Positions 37,494 through 50,405 of a DNA stretch of 64,000 nt are shown piece by piece; positions within the stretch are counted from its first letter, which is position 1, and every line of letters starts with the position of its first letter. The position numbers were made by a program, and so were the translations under genes. Source of the stretch: Patagioenas fasciata (Eukaryota > Chordata > Aves > Columbiformes > Columbidae); assembly GCF_037038585.1 (NCBI RefSeq), contig NC_092522.1, positions 124,850,661 through 124,914,660 on the forward strand. Reading direction: 5' to 3'. The notes under the pieces were generated by a model that saw only the letters and a list, made by a program, of their open reading frames with translations, was not told the origin of the DNA and made no database searches.

Positions 37494-38504
37494 ATCCCTG
37501 AGCAGCCCCATCACCCCCAGATTTCCAAGCGGGGCTCAGTAGACCCCAGGAGGCAACATTAGGCTGGGAAGTGCCTGTGTTGATCTCCAGCTGCATCCCA
37601 GCCGAGCATCTCGGTGGGGACGGCGGGGACCACGTCCCGGCATCGCTGCTCCCCGATGCAGCCTCTCCGCCAGCTCCATTTAGCTCCGGTAAAAGGTTTG
37701 GTTTCCTGATGTGATATTTTCTGACGTGGAGCCGTTCCTGTCCCACGAGCTGCTCTCTGCACCGCGGCGGTTGGATGGATGCGGTCCCCGAAGACCCAAC
37801 ACTTGTCTGCGGAGGTGAGGGGGGAGCCAGTCACCTTCTCCTCCATCCCAGAAAATCCATAAATGCAGACAATGTGCTGTACAGAACATGTTGCCCCCCT
37901 TCCCTTCCCCCCATACGCCCCCTCCCCGCACCCCCAAAACAAACCCGACCCAGCAAGAGCCTCGTGATCCCTCAAAAAACCCAACAAAAACACCGAAATG
38001 GTTGTTCATGCCATCTGGAGCAAAAGAAAATGGAATTTTAATTAAAAACTCATGAGCTCGATGCTATAAATACATCGTCTTGCTGTAAGTTATTCACCCA
38101 TCAGGAACACGGAGGTCTGATCCCGGGCTCAGCGAGAAGAGCGAAGTTGTGGGTTGTTTGTATTTGTTTTTCGTTTCTGGGGTTATTTGTTTTTCCCCTC
38201 CCTCACTTTTCCCTGCCCTGGCGAGCAGCAGCACCCGAGCACCCACCGCTGGGTGCTTTGGGGGGCTCAGGGCTCGCTGCCCGTGGGGCTGGGGACCAGC
38301 AGAGCTTGCCAGCCCTTGGGCCATGGCCAGCAGAGCTCGGCACCAGCGGAGAGAAACATCACGCTGGGTAATTCAGGGCCTGGATTTCTTCTTTCCAAGC
38401 ACTGGGAACAACACAGGGATCAAACCAGCAGCTAAAGTTTAAGCAACACAGCCCAAACCGGAGGCATGTTGCACCCCCAAATCAGCCACTTCCATCTGCT
38501 GAGA
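37494..38504. other. Unique intergenic sequence with an AT-rich patch
   Basis: 37990-38110 is AT-rich and non-repetitive (GGAATTTTAATTAAAAACTC, GCTATAAATACATC) and could be a conserved non-coding element. No exon is recognised. Confidence 0.3.
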
Positions 38505-38951
38505 GGAGACTCAGACTCCCCCTCTCCCCTGCGACTGCCTTGGAACCTGTTAACCCTGAAACCTAATGGTGGACATCTAGACTCAGACTCCCCCACGACT
38601 GCCTCAGCTGAAGAGGGAACCTGTTAACCCTGAAACCTAACGGTGGACATCTAGACTCAGATTCCCCTATGACTGCCTCAGCTGAAGAGGGTACCTGTTA
38701 ACCCTGAAACCTAATGGTGGACATCTAGACTCAGACTCCCCTATGACTGCCTCAGCTGAAGAGAGAACCTGTTAACCCTGAAACCTAATGGTGGACATCT
38801 AGACTCAGACTCCCCCACGACTGCCTCAGCTGAAGGGGGAACCTGTTAACCCTGAAACCTAACGCTGGACATCTAGACTCAGACTCCCCTATGACTGCCT
38901 CAGCTGAAGAGGGTACCTGTTAACCCTGAAACCTCATGGTGGATATCTAGA
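38505..38951. repeat. 74-bp minisatellite, six copies
   Basis: CCTGTTAACCCTGAAACC starts at 38546, 38620, 38694, 38768, 38842 and 38916, exactly 74 bases apart. Copies differ at a few sites (CCCCACGAC/CCCTATGAC, AATGG/AACGG, GGGAA/GGGTA), which define alternating variants. Confidence 0.97.
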
Positions 38952-40845
38952 AGTAACAGGAAAGGAAAAGCCTTGTGACAACAGCGCTGGGTGGGATCGA
39001 GAATTCATCTGGCTCAGGATTTTGTCCCTGTTCTTGGAGAAAATGGACAGTAGTTTCATCCCACATGTTCTTCAGACCCAGAGTTTTGTTCAGGTCCTTC
39101 TCAGGGTCTCATGGTGTGGATTAGCTGGTTCCCAGCGTCGTGGCGGGAGCCAGGGAGGCCAGTTCCACTCCTGTCCACTCAAATCCTCCCTGTTCACATC
39201 CATCAAATCCCCAAAAAAAAAGAGCCCTGGGTCCATGCGAGGAATTTCTCTGCAGGATGCTGCCAGAGTCCATCACTCCTGGGCAGATCCTGTGCCAAAG
39301 CATGTGGGGTTCGAGCCCTCCCCGAGCTGTTCGCTGAGGGGAGAGGGAGCAGAGCTGGCCTGGATGGAGCACAGAGGTGCGGGGCAAACCCACCCCATGG
39401 ACCCCGGTCCAGCCCAGTAACGCTGGTCCAGCTTCCCCCGCGACGCTTCCATGGGCAGAGGGTCTTGTCAAGGCTGCTCCATCCCAACCCGGGGTGAGGC
39501 GACCACAGAGATGTCATAAACCTTTTACTTTTTTAATAGTTTGACAGGCAAAACATTTTCCTGGCAGCAGCTCTCGCGCTTCGGCGTTCGTTTATGAGCC
39601 CTGCTGATAAATCACGGAGCTGCTCTGCTGAACCTTTCCCAGCCAAGGTCCTGCAGGAGCAAGGCGGCTTTGGGTGGATGTTGTCTCCTGGATCTGGACA
39701 TGCCAGGAAGAGCAAACCCTGCTTAGATCTTCCCTTCTCCAGGATGTTATTGCCCTCTTGGAGAGCTCCCAAACCCACGGCCATCGGAAGGAGCTGGGTG
39801 ATTCAGCAGATCCTCTGCACGGTGTTTAAACTGGGGTGAGATGAACCAGCTGATTGCTCGCTGAAGATGATGGAAGCAAGTTGCTGGACTTCGAATGGAT
39901 GTAAAACATTGAGTGTGCTGCAGAAATTTATTTATCATCATTATTTAAGTGGATTTATCTAAATATAAAGTAGAGAAATAGAAATATTAAAAAAAAAGGA
40001 AAAATATAAAATAGATACATTTAAATTTATTTATCGCTATTTAAACAGTGCAAGTGAATCTAAGTGGTGCAGCTTTAAAACGGGGTGGGGGAGGACTCGT
40101 CAGAGCTGATCTGAAGCTTTTCCACGTCCTGTGCTCTGGCAGGAATTCTCCTTCGCGAGCGCTTGTTCTAAAAGCAACGCTCTGACGGGCCGGGACCCGA
40201 GATCAAACCGGCGCAGAGCTGGAAGCCACCAGCGAGCCTTCCCAAACGCCTGCTGCGATCCGTTCGCGGCGCATACTTCTGCTGCCACCAAAAAGACAGC
40301 ACCAAGAATGCAAATAAACGCAAAGCAATGTAAATACGGAGCAGTGCAGTCAAAACATCGCAAGCTGGGCTTTGTGATGATTTTAAGCCACACACAAAGC
40401 GACAGCTCCCGTACAGCTTTGCAAAGGGATGATAACCCCGGCATGGGGGTGGCTTGTTGTCACCCACACGGCTTGTTTTCACCTTTTGGGCTTCCCAGCC
40501 CAAAACACAGTCTGGTTTCCAGGACCAAAACACCCTGTCTGGATTCTTCAGTCCAAAGTGCAAGCTTGCATGGTCAGAAAAGGGCACAGCAGGACCAGCA
40601 TAGCTTGGGCCACCTCATGCAGACCAGTGTCATCAGGGGTGCTCCTTGTGTCCCACCAGGATCTGGGAGAAGATGGTACAGCTGTCCGTGCACACCCCAC
40701 GTGTCCCCACTATGGTCCCTGTGAATGGAACTCATGGGGATATCAGGTCTGGACCCCCCGTGCAGTGCACAGCCCGAATGGCATCACTTCTGCTCACCAA
40801 ATAAGTCGTGGTGTGGCCTGTGTCCCAGCCCCGCACCGCGCTCTG
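38952..40845. other. Unique intergenic sequence with AT-rich non-repetitive stretches
   Basis: 39890-40080 is AT-rich (ATTTATTTATCATCATTATT, poly-A run). 40260-40440 contains AATGCAAATAAACGC (octamer-like) and is free of repeats. No exon is recognised; conserved regulatory sequence is possible. Confidence 0.3.
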
Positions 40846-41410
40846 AGTCACAGAGTCACAGGGTAGTTTGAGTAGGAAAGGACCTTCAAAGCACATCCAG
40901 TGGCACCCCTGCCATGAGCAGGGACATCTTCAGCAGCTCAGGTTGCTCAGAGCCCCGTCCAGCCTGGCCTGGGATGTCTCCAGGGATGGTTCATCCACCA
41001 CCTCTCTGCCCAACCTGGGCCAGGCTCTCACCACCCTCAGCGCAAAACAATTTCTGCCTCATATCCGGCCTGAATCTCCCTCCTTTAGTTTAAAACCATC
41101 ACCCCTTGTCCTATCACAACAGGCCCTGCTCAAAACTCTGTCCCCATCTTTCTTATCAGCCCCTTTTAAGTCCAGAAATGCTGCACTAAGGTCTCCCGGA
41201 GCCTCTCTTCTCCAGCTGAATCCCCCAACTCTCTCACCTGTCCCCAGCAGAGCTGTTCCAGCCTCGGATCATTCCTGGGGCTCCTCTGGCCCCTCTCCAG
41301 CAGCTCCATGTGTGTCCTGTGCTGAGGACCCAGAGCTGGACCAGCACTGCAGGGGGTCTCACCAGAGCGGAGCAGAGGGGCAGGATCCCCCCAAAACTGC
41401 TGCCAACGCT
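40846..41410 (-). mobile_element. CR1 LINE 3' fragment (about 565 bp)
   Basis: Reversed CR1 from GAGTCACAGAGTCACAGGG through TCCAGCCTGGCCTGGGATGT and GACCCAGAGCTGGACCAGCA to the CCCCCCAAAACTGCTGCC region. Confidence 0.93.
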
Positions 41411-42379
41411 GCTGGGGATGCAACTCAAGGGGATGGACCCAGCCTAAGGAGAGGTTGGAGGAAGGCTGGCTCAGCTGGGCTGGAGATGTTTTGCTAAGAG
41501 AAACACAGTGAAGGCACATGGGACCTCTCTTGCATTCCTGACTGGTGTTTTCTGATCACTGATGGTTGGTTTGAGGTGAGGAACCCCCCTTTGCTGAGAC
41601 CCAGCAAATTCATACCACCAAGCGACAGCACCTCTAGCTGCTCCCTGGCCATGGCATGGATGAAGAGCATCATCCTGGTCATGGTGCTGTTCCCTAATGA
41701 GCTTGATGGCAATGAGCAGAGAGGAGAGACATGAGGGAAGGCTGGAATGTGGGGCAGTGCTATAAAAGTGGGCTTACACTGGTTTATCCTAGACCAAGCC
41801 CATCCTGGTTATCTCTGGGGAAGCACCAGTGAGTTCTCTGACCTCCCAGGAGATACTGGGGAGAACAGATGTAAAAGCAAAACCCACCCTGGCCCATTAT
41901 TGCTGGGGAACTGAGGAGGAGGAGGCGGCTGCAGCCTCTTCCCCAGAGCCCAGCAGTAAAATGCATCGTGCTGCTCGTGGAGCTGAGCATTTTAATCCCA
42001 TTTCCCACACAGTCTTCTTTGTTGTCACGACTACTTGAGATTTTAACTCCTTTCCCAGAGTTTTCTCAACCAAGCCCTTGTCCTGGAGGGCTGGTTCTGG
42101 CCCCAGATGATTTTTGTGAGGGACATTCTGGAAGAAAACGCATGAAATGGGTGCTACATGGGTACAGAACCCTGGAGCAAAACAGGGGCTAGAGTAGCAT
42201 CAGGGAAGACACACTGTGGACACCAGCATATCTGGCCCTGGAGCCAGCAAGCATCATCTGTTCTAGGAACAGTCAATCCTTGGCAATGGTTTGAGCTTTG
42301 GGACCACTCTGGTGGTTGAAGGATGAAGGGATGGTGCTGCTCTACTAAAATCCCTATTTTCTCTTTAGAACCCGAGGGA
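41411..42379. other. Unique intergenic sequence
   Basis: Nothing recognisable. Confidence 0.3.
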
Positions 42380-42628
42380 ACGGCAGAAGATGTGCCAGGG
42401 AGGGTCAGTGGAATATGAGGCAAAGGTTCTTCACCCAGAGGTGCTGGACACTGAACAGGCTCCCAGGGAGGTGTCATGGCCTCAACCTGACAGTGTTCAA
42501 GAAGAGACTGGACAACGTCCTCAGACACACGGGGTGACCTGTGGGATGTCCTGTGCAGGGATAGCAGTTGGACTCCATGATCCTGGTGGGTCCCTTCCAA
42601 CCCAGGACATTCTACGATTCCATGAGTC
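42380..42628 (+). mobile_element. Older CR1-type LINE 3' fragment
   Basis: Diverged CR1 subfamily: GTTCAAGAAGAGACTGGACA, CAGTTGGACTCCATGATCCT and CCCTTCCAACCCAGGACATT, ending TACGATTCCATGAGTC. Confidence 0.85.
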
Positions 42629-44362
42629 TTCTCCCCAGCTCTGGGCTGCCTCATTGTTGTCTCTGGGCTGGACAAGCCCTTGCATCCAGCCCTGACGGTT
42701 GTGTCCCAGGACCACGTCCACAGGCAGGACTGGATCCAACCCAATCCCACGTCCAGCTCCAGATGGCTCATCCACGGGATGCTGTGACCCAGATCATGTC
42801 CCTTTTCCCACCCTGGCTACGTGAGAGCCCTTGCCGGGAACACAGCGGCTTCTGGCCACCGTGGCTCGTGCCATCTGGTGCTGGCATCGGCCAACAGTGG
42901 GTGTTTAACCGCACGTGGGTATGAAGGGCAAAGCCCCAATCCATTTTTCTTCCAGTTCTTCTCTCTCCATGAATCTAGGCATTGGTCCATGCAGTTGGCA
43001 GCGGTTCCTCCTCGCTCCGGCAGCCAAGGATCGCACTAAAAAGCCTGGGAAAGAGCAGAGAGAAGGGCACGGTTGTTGGACTGGGACTCCTCGCCTCTTG
43101 CAGGCACCCAAAGTGTTGCCCAAGCTGGGGAACTCCAGCCAAAAACCAGACAGAGGCTTCTGCAGCAGCAGGGATGCTTCTGGTGTTTGTATTCCGAGCA
43201 GCAAAAGGGCCAAGAGGCATCACAGGTGAGTCATGGGCACAGACGTCCAGGGAAATATGGAATTGAAATCTATAATCAACTTGTCCTGCTGAGGTCTGAG
43301 GCTGGGAACCACACTCTGCCGAGGTGATAGATAAATATTGGGTTTTTTTCCTTTAGAAAAAGGAGGAAAAATGAAAAAGAGAGGGATTATTCAGGGATGC
43401 GGTGAGGATCATAGGGTACAGCTGGAGCTGCTTTCCAGGAGGCCAGAGGAGCAAAGCACCAAGTTAAAATGCCAAGCACAATGCCTGGCAAGATGGGATG
43501 AGAGATGTGCTCATCTCCATGGCTTTGCTATGAATCTGCAGGACATGGAGCTCTGAGCAAGGCCAAGATGAGCTGGAGACGGCACGGAGATGACTCAAGA
43601 GGACCTGCTTTTCAAAGAGTCTTTTTGCTCTTTCTGCTGTCTGGATTTGAGCACCTGAAGATAAAGGCAGTTGTAGCTTCCCAAATGTCCTGCCTGTGTC
43701 TGAACCAGGAGCTGAGGAAGTCTCAGGGGCATTTTCATGCCAAAAATAGGTATTTGATGATCCCAGGTTGTGATCCAGATACCCAGAGGGAGGTATCTAG
43801 TGCCATTCATGATGTTCTCAGGTCCCATCTGCCAGTCCACAAAGCCATGGATTTCACTTTTGCCATCTCAGTCTTGGAGACCCTCCCAGGTCCCCTGGGT
43901 ACCTCAGGTAGATCTGGCCACCTATGTTTGTGTGGCTGACTTGAGTCCATAACACGATGAGAGGTTGCTCACACTCACTTTCTTCTTAAAGGACATTTCC
44001 AAAGAGCGACTCATCTCATCAAGGTACGAAGAATTTATATCATTGCATCTCAAATTCATGCTTTTCTCCATGGACTCACAATGGGCGTGTGGAGGTTACC
44101 ATATTAATGTGTTGCCAAGCTCAAGAAATGGCTTGCAGGCCTGGACTTTCCCAGGAAATACATTTATGAGGAGCACCAGCCACTGGGATGGGTGCACTGG
44201 GTCAGTCCACGTGGGACCTCTCCAAGTAAACTCAACCCAGAAGTGGCATTGGGGAGAATGGAGTGAGTGTTGGGTCAAGAGGACAGTCCCTTGTATGGGG
44301 GTTGTGTCCACAGGTCACTCTGTAGCTGGGTGCTGGTGCTACTGGTTAATGGACCCACATGC
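42629..44362. other. Unique intergenic sequence
   Basis: No exon or repeat is recognised over 1.7 kb; base composition is less GC-rich than the left half of the window. Confidence 0.3.
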
Positions 44363-44605
44363 ATAGAATCATATTAATAGGATCACAGAGTACTTTGGGT
44401 GGGAAGAGACTGTTAAAGCTCCCCCAGTGCCATCCCTGCCATGAGCAGGGACATCTTCACCAGCTCAGGTTGCTCAGAGCCCTGTCCAGCCTGGCCTGGG
44501 ATGTCTCCAGGGATGGTTCAGCCACCACCTCTCTGCCCAACCTGGGCCAGGCTCTCACCACCCTCAGCACAAACAATTTCTGCATCATATCATGCTGAGA
44601 AGATC
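44363..44605 (-). mobile_element. CR1 LINE 3' fragment
   Basis: Reversed CR1 beginning GATCACAGAGTACTTTGGG and including GGTTGCTCAGAGCCCTGTCC. Confidence 0.9.
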
Positions 44606-45812
44606 ACACTGGGTCTTCGGGAGGTAGTGGAGCACACTGATGGTCATCAGACTCTGTAAGATGGTGGGGGCAGCCCAAAAGATGACCTGACAGAGTGACC
44701 TAAGCAACTACCCAAGGGCAGAGCTAATGCCACATGTTCATGAGCCAGGAGGGGGCTGGCAGAGGACATGGAGCAGCTTGGTCCAGGCTCAGCTGAACTT
44801 CTCTTGGCTTGTGAGCTGCTGTTGGACCCCCACACATTAGCAGCCCCTGAGGTCAAGGGTGGTCTGTGGTGTAACAGAGGATATAAAATTGGGATCTCTT
44901 GCTCCGAGGCAGAACCTTCTGCTTGTCTTGAGTGCTCCCTGGCTCATCCTTGTTAACCTGTTCTTGAAAATCTCCCCTGACTTTGGATGGCCAGCAGTTT
45001 ACTCTTCTTTCTAAAATGATCATCCGTAACTTGCACCTCCTTAGCTGCATTTCGAGCCTGAGCTTTTCTGCTGGACACCAGAGGCAGGTTAGTTCCTTCC
45101 TATCTACAGATATATTTTTCACATTTGAAAACCAGGCCCAGGTCTCCCTGGCACCATCTCTTCTCCACACTAAAGCAGTTCCCGTTCCTCCCGGCTGCTG
45201 TTGCAGGTCATATTTTCTGGACCACTGGAAACCATCAGAGCAAAGGCACCGGTGAAGTGGTGTGGGATCTCCGAGCATCTGCACCAATCCCAGCAGTGAG
45301 CGCAGGGGAATAAAAGACACGAAGGCGACCGAGCTCTCAGCTGTCGCTTCGGGAGTTGTTTGAAGCAAGAACAGCAAAGCACCGGGGAGCAGAGAGAGAC
45401 ATGAAAGCCACAAGCGCCTGATGTGACAGCAGAGGAATGAAATCAGAGAAAATCCAATTTCCACCGGAGAGCAAAAAATAAACTCTGACAAGCGAGAGGA
45501 GGAAGGGAACGGCGTGTTCCCAAAACCACCGCGTCCCCAGGCAATGCGCACATCCCAACCCGACAGGCACCAGCGCACCCTGCAGCCTGGGGTCACGGTC
45601 CCCAGAGACGATGGGGACCCCGAGCTGACCCCTGCAGAGCCAACTCTGCCTCTTCCAGGGCTGTGGTACCAACCCTGGGGCTGTGCACGGTGCCCGTGGT
45701 TACCAACCCCTCTGAGACCAGCAGAGAGGAGCCCAGAGGCACTGGCGATGGGTTGTGCCAGAGCTAATTAGCCCTGATGGGCTCAGGCTCCGTCCCAGCC
45801 TGGTAAAAGCAG
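44606..45812. other. Unique intergenic sequence
   Basis: No exon is recognised. Minus-strand open frames here match no family I know. Confidence 0.3.
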
Positions 45813-46260
45813 TGAGGATCATAGGATCACAGAGTCATAGAATAGTTTGGGTGGGAATGGACTGTTAAAGCTCCCCCAGTGCCAGCCCTGCCATGACAGG
45901 GACATCTTCACCAGCTCAGGTTGCTCAGAGCCCCGTCCAGCCTGGCCTGGGATGTCTCCAGGGATGGTTCAGCCACCACCTCTCTGCCCAACCTGGGCCA
46001 GGCTCTCACCACCCTCAGCACAAACAATTTCTGCCCCTTTCCTCATGTCTGGCCTGAATCTCCCTCCTTTAGTCTAAAATCATTAACATTGTTGGCTAAT
46101 AGCCAATCTCTCAGCCCAGCACCCCAAGTCCTTCTCTCGGGGCTGCTCTCCATCCCTGCATTCCCAGCCTAGATCAATACCGATACCCCAACCCAGGTGC
46201 AGGACCTTGAACTTGGCCTCGTTAAACCTCAAGAGGTGCATGTCGGGCTCTGTCCTGCCA
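45813..46260 (-). mobile_element. CR1 LINE 3' fragment with an internal deletion
   Basis: Reversed CR1 starts GGATCATAGGATCACAGAGT. After TTAGTCTAAAATCATT it jumps to the more internal CR1 part CACCCCAAGTCCTTCTCT, so the middle segment is missing. Confidence 0.85.
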
Positions 46261-48324
46261 CTGGTTTTACCATCTCTACTTCTCCTTTTGATTGATCAAG
46301 GTGCTTCCCTAATGGAAAAAGGACCCTGGGTCCATAGCTCACCTTGGAGCCAGACCCTGGAATAACAGGATTATAGCACAATCCTTCCCCAGGCAGTATG
46401 TGGGAGATCAGGGGGATCGTTCCTGCTTGCTCTCCCCCAATACTTCATTACCATCTTTTCTAATCGAACTTTTCTCAGCACAGTCCTATCACACAGTTAT
46501 TTTGTGTTTTCCTCTCTAATCACACAAATAACCACACAAAGGCGGCTCCCAGCAGGTCACAAGCATCCTGCCCATGAGGAAACAATTGTGCCCTGGGTTT
46601 CTCACTGCTGGTGATGCAGCCTGGCAGCACCTGCATCCTGCCCGGACTTACCTGCTGCAAGAGATGCTCGTCTCCCTCGGGAGGGTTTTGGTGTCTGGGG
46701 ACCAGGGAATGAGCTTTCTTAAAAACAAGCTATTTCCCTCCAGACCCTGGAAGTTTCAACTCCCTTTATGTTCAAACTTGCAGATAAAATACCTGTTCTT
46801 GCAGGTGTTGCATCTCATGGAACTGTGTGAGTATCTGCGGTGGGTTCTGGGGAGGGATAGGGATTTTGGGGGGCGTCGGGGCTGTAGACAAAGAAGGGAC
46901 CAAGCAACAACAGCACCTGTGAGGGTTTTGTGCTCCTTTTAGACGGCTTCAGAATCCTGCAAACACATTAAAGAAATTTTACTTCTAATTATTATCTTTT
47001 TCAGAGCGCGTTTCTGCCTCTCAGAAAACCTTGTAAATGACTGTGGGAAAGCTGTATTTTGGCCTAATCTGCTGGATCTGACAAGCCTTGCCCCACAGAG
47101 GCTGCAGGAGACTTTGTCACCCTCCCAGCCTCCCTGCATCCCCTCTACCCCAATGCCCCTGGACCCTTGGACACTTTTGGAGCTCAAGGAGCACATTTGA
47201 AGGATGGAAGTGGCACCTGGCCAGCCCTGGATGCTCAGGACCAGGCCCTGATGTGGCTGGCAGATGGAACATCCCCACCGGCATGATGCTCAACATCTCC
47301 TTTGCCGTTGGATACTGATTAAAGCCCCAAGTGCCTCCACCCCCGTCCTCTGGTACAGGCTGATCATGTTGGTGACACACCAGTGGACTTTATCTCCTGC
47401 TTAATTGCCGCCCCCCCTCCCTTTCTTTCTCATTTCAATGAAAACGGATTTGAAGAATAAACTCCAAACAGCTATTTTAAGGGGAACAACCTAATGCACA
47501 AAAAAGCCCACGTTTCTGCCAAAATGGCACGGTGACGCGGCGGCACGCTTGGCTTCTCCTGAAACCGAGCCCCATGCCCAATTTAGGCAAAACTATTTGC
47601 CATCAGAGACCAATACCGTGGGGTTTTCCCAGACCTATCTCCTCGGATTGTCACTGTCACAGGACAGGATGGCTCTTGCCTTGTGCCCCATGCCCATGGG
47701 GCGGGGAGGAGCGGTTTGCAGCCAGGTTGGTGGTCCTGCACCCTATCACAGCCCCCTTGCTGCATCCCACCATGATGGAAGGGACAGGCGGTAGATCTGC
47801 ATGAGTTGGGCTGAGGGTTTTTGTGGGGAGAGGACCAGCTTCTGACACACAGGGACATGGCACTGGTCCCTCTGTGCTGCCCCAGCACTGTAAAGATGCA
47901 GGCAGGGCAGACACAGGGGTCTGCTCTTCCTCACCTTGAGAGCAAAGCAGCCGCCACAAGCCATCAAATATTGATGTTTTTCCACTTACGAGGCCCTCAG
48001 AGCTGGGCTGCGGTTGGCAGAGGGGAAGGCTGATGCTCTCCATCTCTTCCAGAGCTGTGCAGACGATCGATGACAGCGCTGGGAACAGAAACAGGGACCT
48101 CTCTGCTGCCCTTGTCCGTGTCCCATCGGCTGTGAGCTGAGGGTGACATTGGTCCTTGCCCTTGCAGATGGCAGTCTGCTTCGCTTGTGATTTTCTACAT
48201 CCTCCTCGGCATGTCCCAGTTTGCCATCATGCTTTCCAGGCTGAAGCAAAACCAGCAGCCCCAAGCTGCAGAGACCAACTCCCCCTCTGCAGCAGCACGT
48301 GGTCCCTGTGGATGGTTCTCCACT
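46261..48324. other. Unique intergenic sequence
   Basis: 47430-47530 is AT-rich and repeat-free (ATTTCAATGAAAACGG, CAGCTATTTTAAGGGG). No exon is recognised. Confidence 0.3.
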
Positions 48325-48525
48325 GGTGATGAGGGTGGTGAGAGCCTGGCCCAGGTTGGGCAGAGAGGTGGTGGCTGAACCATCCCTGGAGACATCCCAG
48401 GCCAGGCTGGACGGGGCTCTGAGCAACCTGAGCTGGTGAAGATGTCCCTGCTCATGGCAGGGGTGGCACTGAATGGGCTTCAGAGGTCCCTTCCCACCCA
48501 AACTATTAGATGATTCAATGAAGGA
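48325..48525 (+). mobile_element. CR1 LINE 3' fragment
   Basis: GAGGGTGGTGAGAGCCTGGC to AACTATTAGATGATTCAATG, a mutated CR1 tail. Confidence 0.9.
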
Positions 48526-50157
48526 CTTCGGGAATGGCAGCGTGAAGTGCAGAGGTTCATCGGGAGATGGTGCAGAGCACCCAGGACTTTTGTTGCCGAG
48601 GGATGGGGCAGAGCTGGGCTTGGCCATTTCGGGGTGATAGAGAGGGTTTGGTAGGGGTCAGGGTTTTCTTTCACTTGCATTGGGGTTTTCTAATCTCTTT
48701 GAAGCTCCTGTTGAGGGCTACGGTTAGAGACAGGACCCGGATTTGGTGCCTTCAGACTCTGCAGAAGGGCACATGGGGAAAGCTTGTGTCAGCTCTCAGT
48801 CCCACAGAGCTCCAGGACTCTGCGTGGGGGCCCCTGGGCTGGGTGCCTACAAATCCAGCACCCTTCAGGGGGTCACACCATGTGTGAACGACCTCCTAGA
48901 GCAGGGTCCTCTCCTGAACACTTTCCAGTGCCCCCTGCCACCACCAGCGCAGTCCCTGATGTCCCAGCTGGCCACATGGCACATGGTGCATGCTCAGATA
49001 TGCCCGTCCCCAAGCCCACAGCTCCCTGCCACACTGTCCTCAGGAGGGATGAGTGTGGTACAAGCAGCCCGGGTAATGTCACCGGAAGCCTGCAGAGCAA
49101 AGCTGCTAAAAATACCCTCTGTGCCTCAGAGTGGTGACAACTAAAGCCTCCTCCCCCTGATTTACAACATCTCCAGCTGCAGTGTTGGCTTCCTGGGGCA
49201 TCACTGGTCCCTGTGAGATCACAAACATTCATTTTTGGGGTGACTTTTCCAATGAGAGTAGGGGATCCCCTATGCCCATGCAACCCTGCAGGGCTGTGTG
49301 CTGCAAGGAGCCTGGTGCGATGTGGCGTCTTCTCTGGGATGTGAGTGGACATCCTGCCATCAGACACATCCCCACCACGAGCCACCAGAGAAACCTGGAG
49401 GGGACACGGGATGGGAGGCAGGTGACAGGGACATGGTAAGTCCAGAGTCTGGACAGGAGCTGCCTTGGAGCCAACTGTCCCCAAGGAACATTGGTTTGGA
49501 CTTGGAAGGAGCAAGAGGTTCCCCTGTGTGTGCACAAGTGGTTGGGGAGCAGCACCCAGAGCCTGAGATTTGACCTCTTGCAGCTGAATTTTGAATTTTT
49601 GTTTGGCTTCTTGCAGTTGAACACAACCTGACCCTGCGTTTTGCAGTAGCGTGATCTGAGCTTTGCACGCGAGGATGCTGAAAGCCCTGTCCTGGGGCCA
49701 GAAACCAGTGTGAGCTGGTGGCCCTGTTGGCAATGCCAAATGTCAGGAAAGTCCTGCCAGGCCAGTCCTCCCCATTCAGCTCTACCAGCTCCATCAGGAG
49801 CATTTGAAGCTGAAGCTCTGATCTCTTTGGGACACCTACTCCTGACTCCCTGGAGCCATGCACACCTTGACAACCCCAGCCCTGTCTGCAGAGAGTGGAG
49901 AGGCCAGGATGTCCCTACGCGTGGGGCATTGACAAGTCCCTCCATCCATGGTGGCCCATCTTCTCTGGCAGCTTTCAGTGTCCCCTGTTCTGGGGGAGGC
50001 AACGTCACCAAGGGGAGCACAGAGGTACGAAGGAACCTTGAGATGCACTAACCCCACAATCCCAAAAGTCCAAGGGGAGAAGACTGGGGATCCTCCTCCT
50101 GTTCCTCCCCTTCTCCCATATCCAAAAAGGCATGAAGCTGCCCCATGAATCAAATTA
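48526..50157. other. Unique intergenic sequence
   Basis: No exon or repeat is recognised. Confidence 0.3.
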
Positions 50158-50405
50158 TAGTCACAGAATCATTTTGATTGGAACAGATCCTCCAGATGAT
50201 CAAGTCCAAACGTTCCCCCACCCCTGGCACTGCCCCATGTCCCTGAGAACCTCATGTCTGTCCCTCCAGCCCTCCAGGGATGGTGACTCCAGCACTGCCC
50301 TGGGCAGCCTGTTCCAATGCCCCACAGCCCTTTGGGGAAGACATTGTTCCCAGATCCAACCTCAACCTCCTCTGGTGCAACCTGAGGCTGAGCACTGAGA
50401 GGAGA
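50158..50405 (-). mobile_element. CR1 LINE 3' fragment
   Basis: Reversed module of the type at 3.7, 15.2 and 53.1 kb: CACAGAATCATTTTGATTGG to CCAACCTCAACCTCCTCTGG. Confidence 0.9.

Noticed and set aside
37150-37746. Repeated similar open frames ([20 protein letters not shown] type) at 18.0, 37.2, 57.3 and 62.5 kb
   Set aside because: These are the non-coding 3' regions of CR1 copies; identity between them reflects the element, not a gene family. The same applies to frames with SGCSEPRPAWPGMSPGMVQP.
38505-38951. CRISPR-like regular repeat array
   Set aside because: The 74-bp units are contiguous with no unique spacers, and the window is vertebrate DNA.
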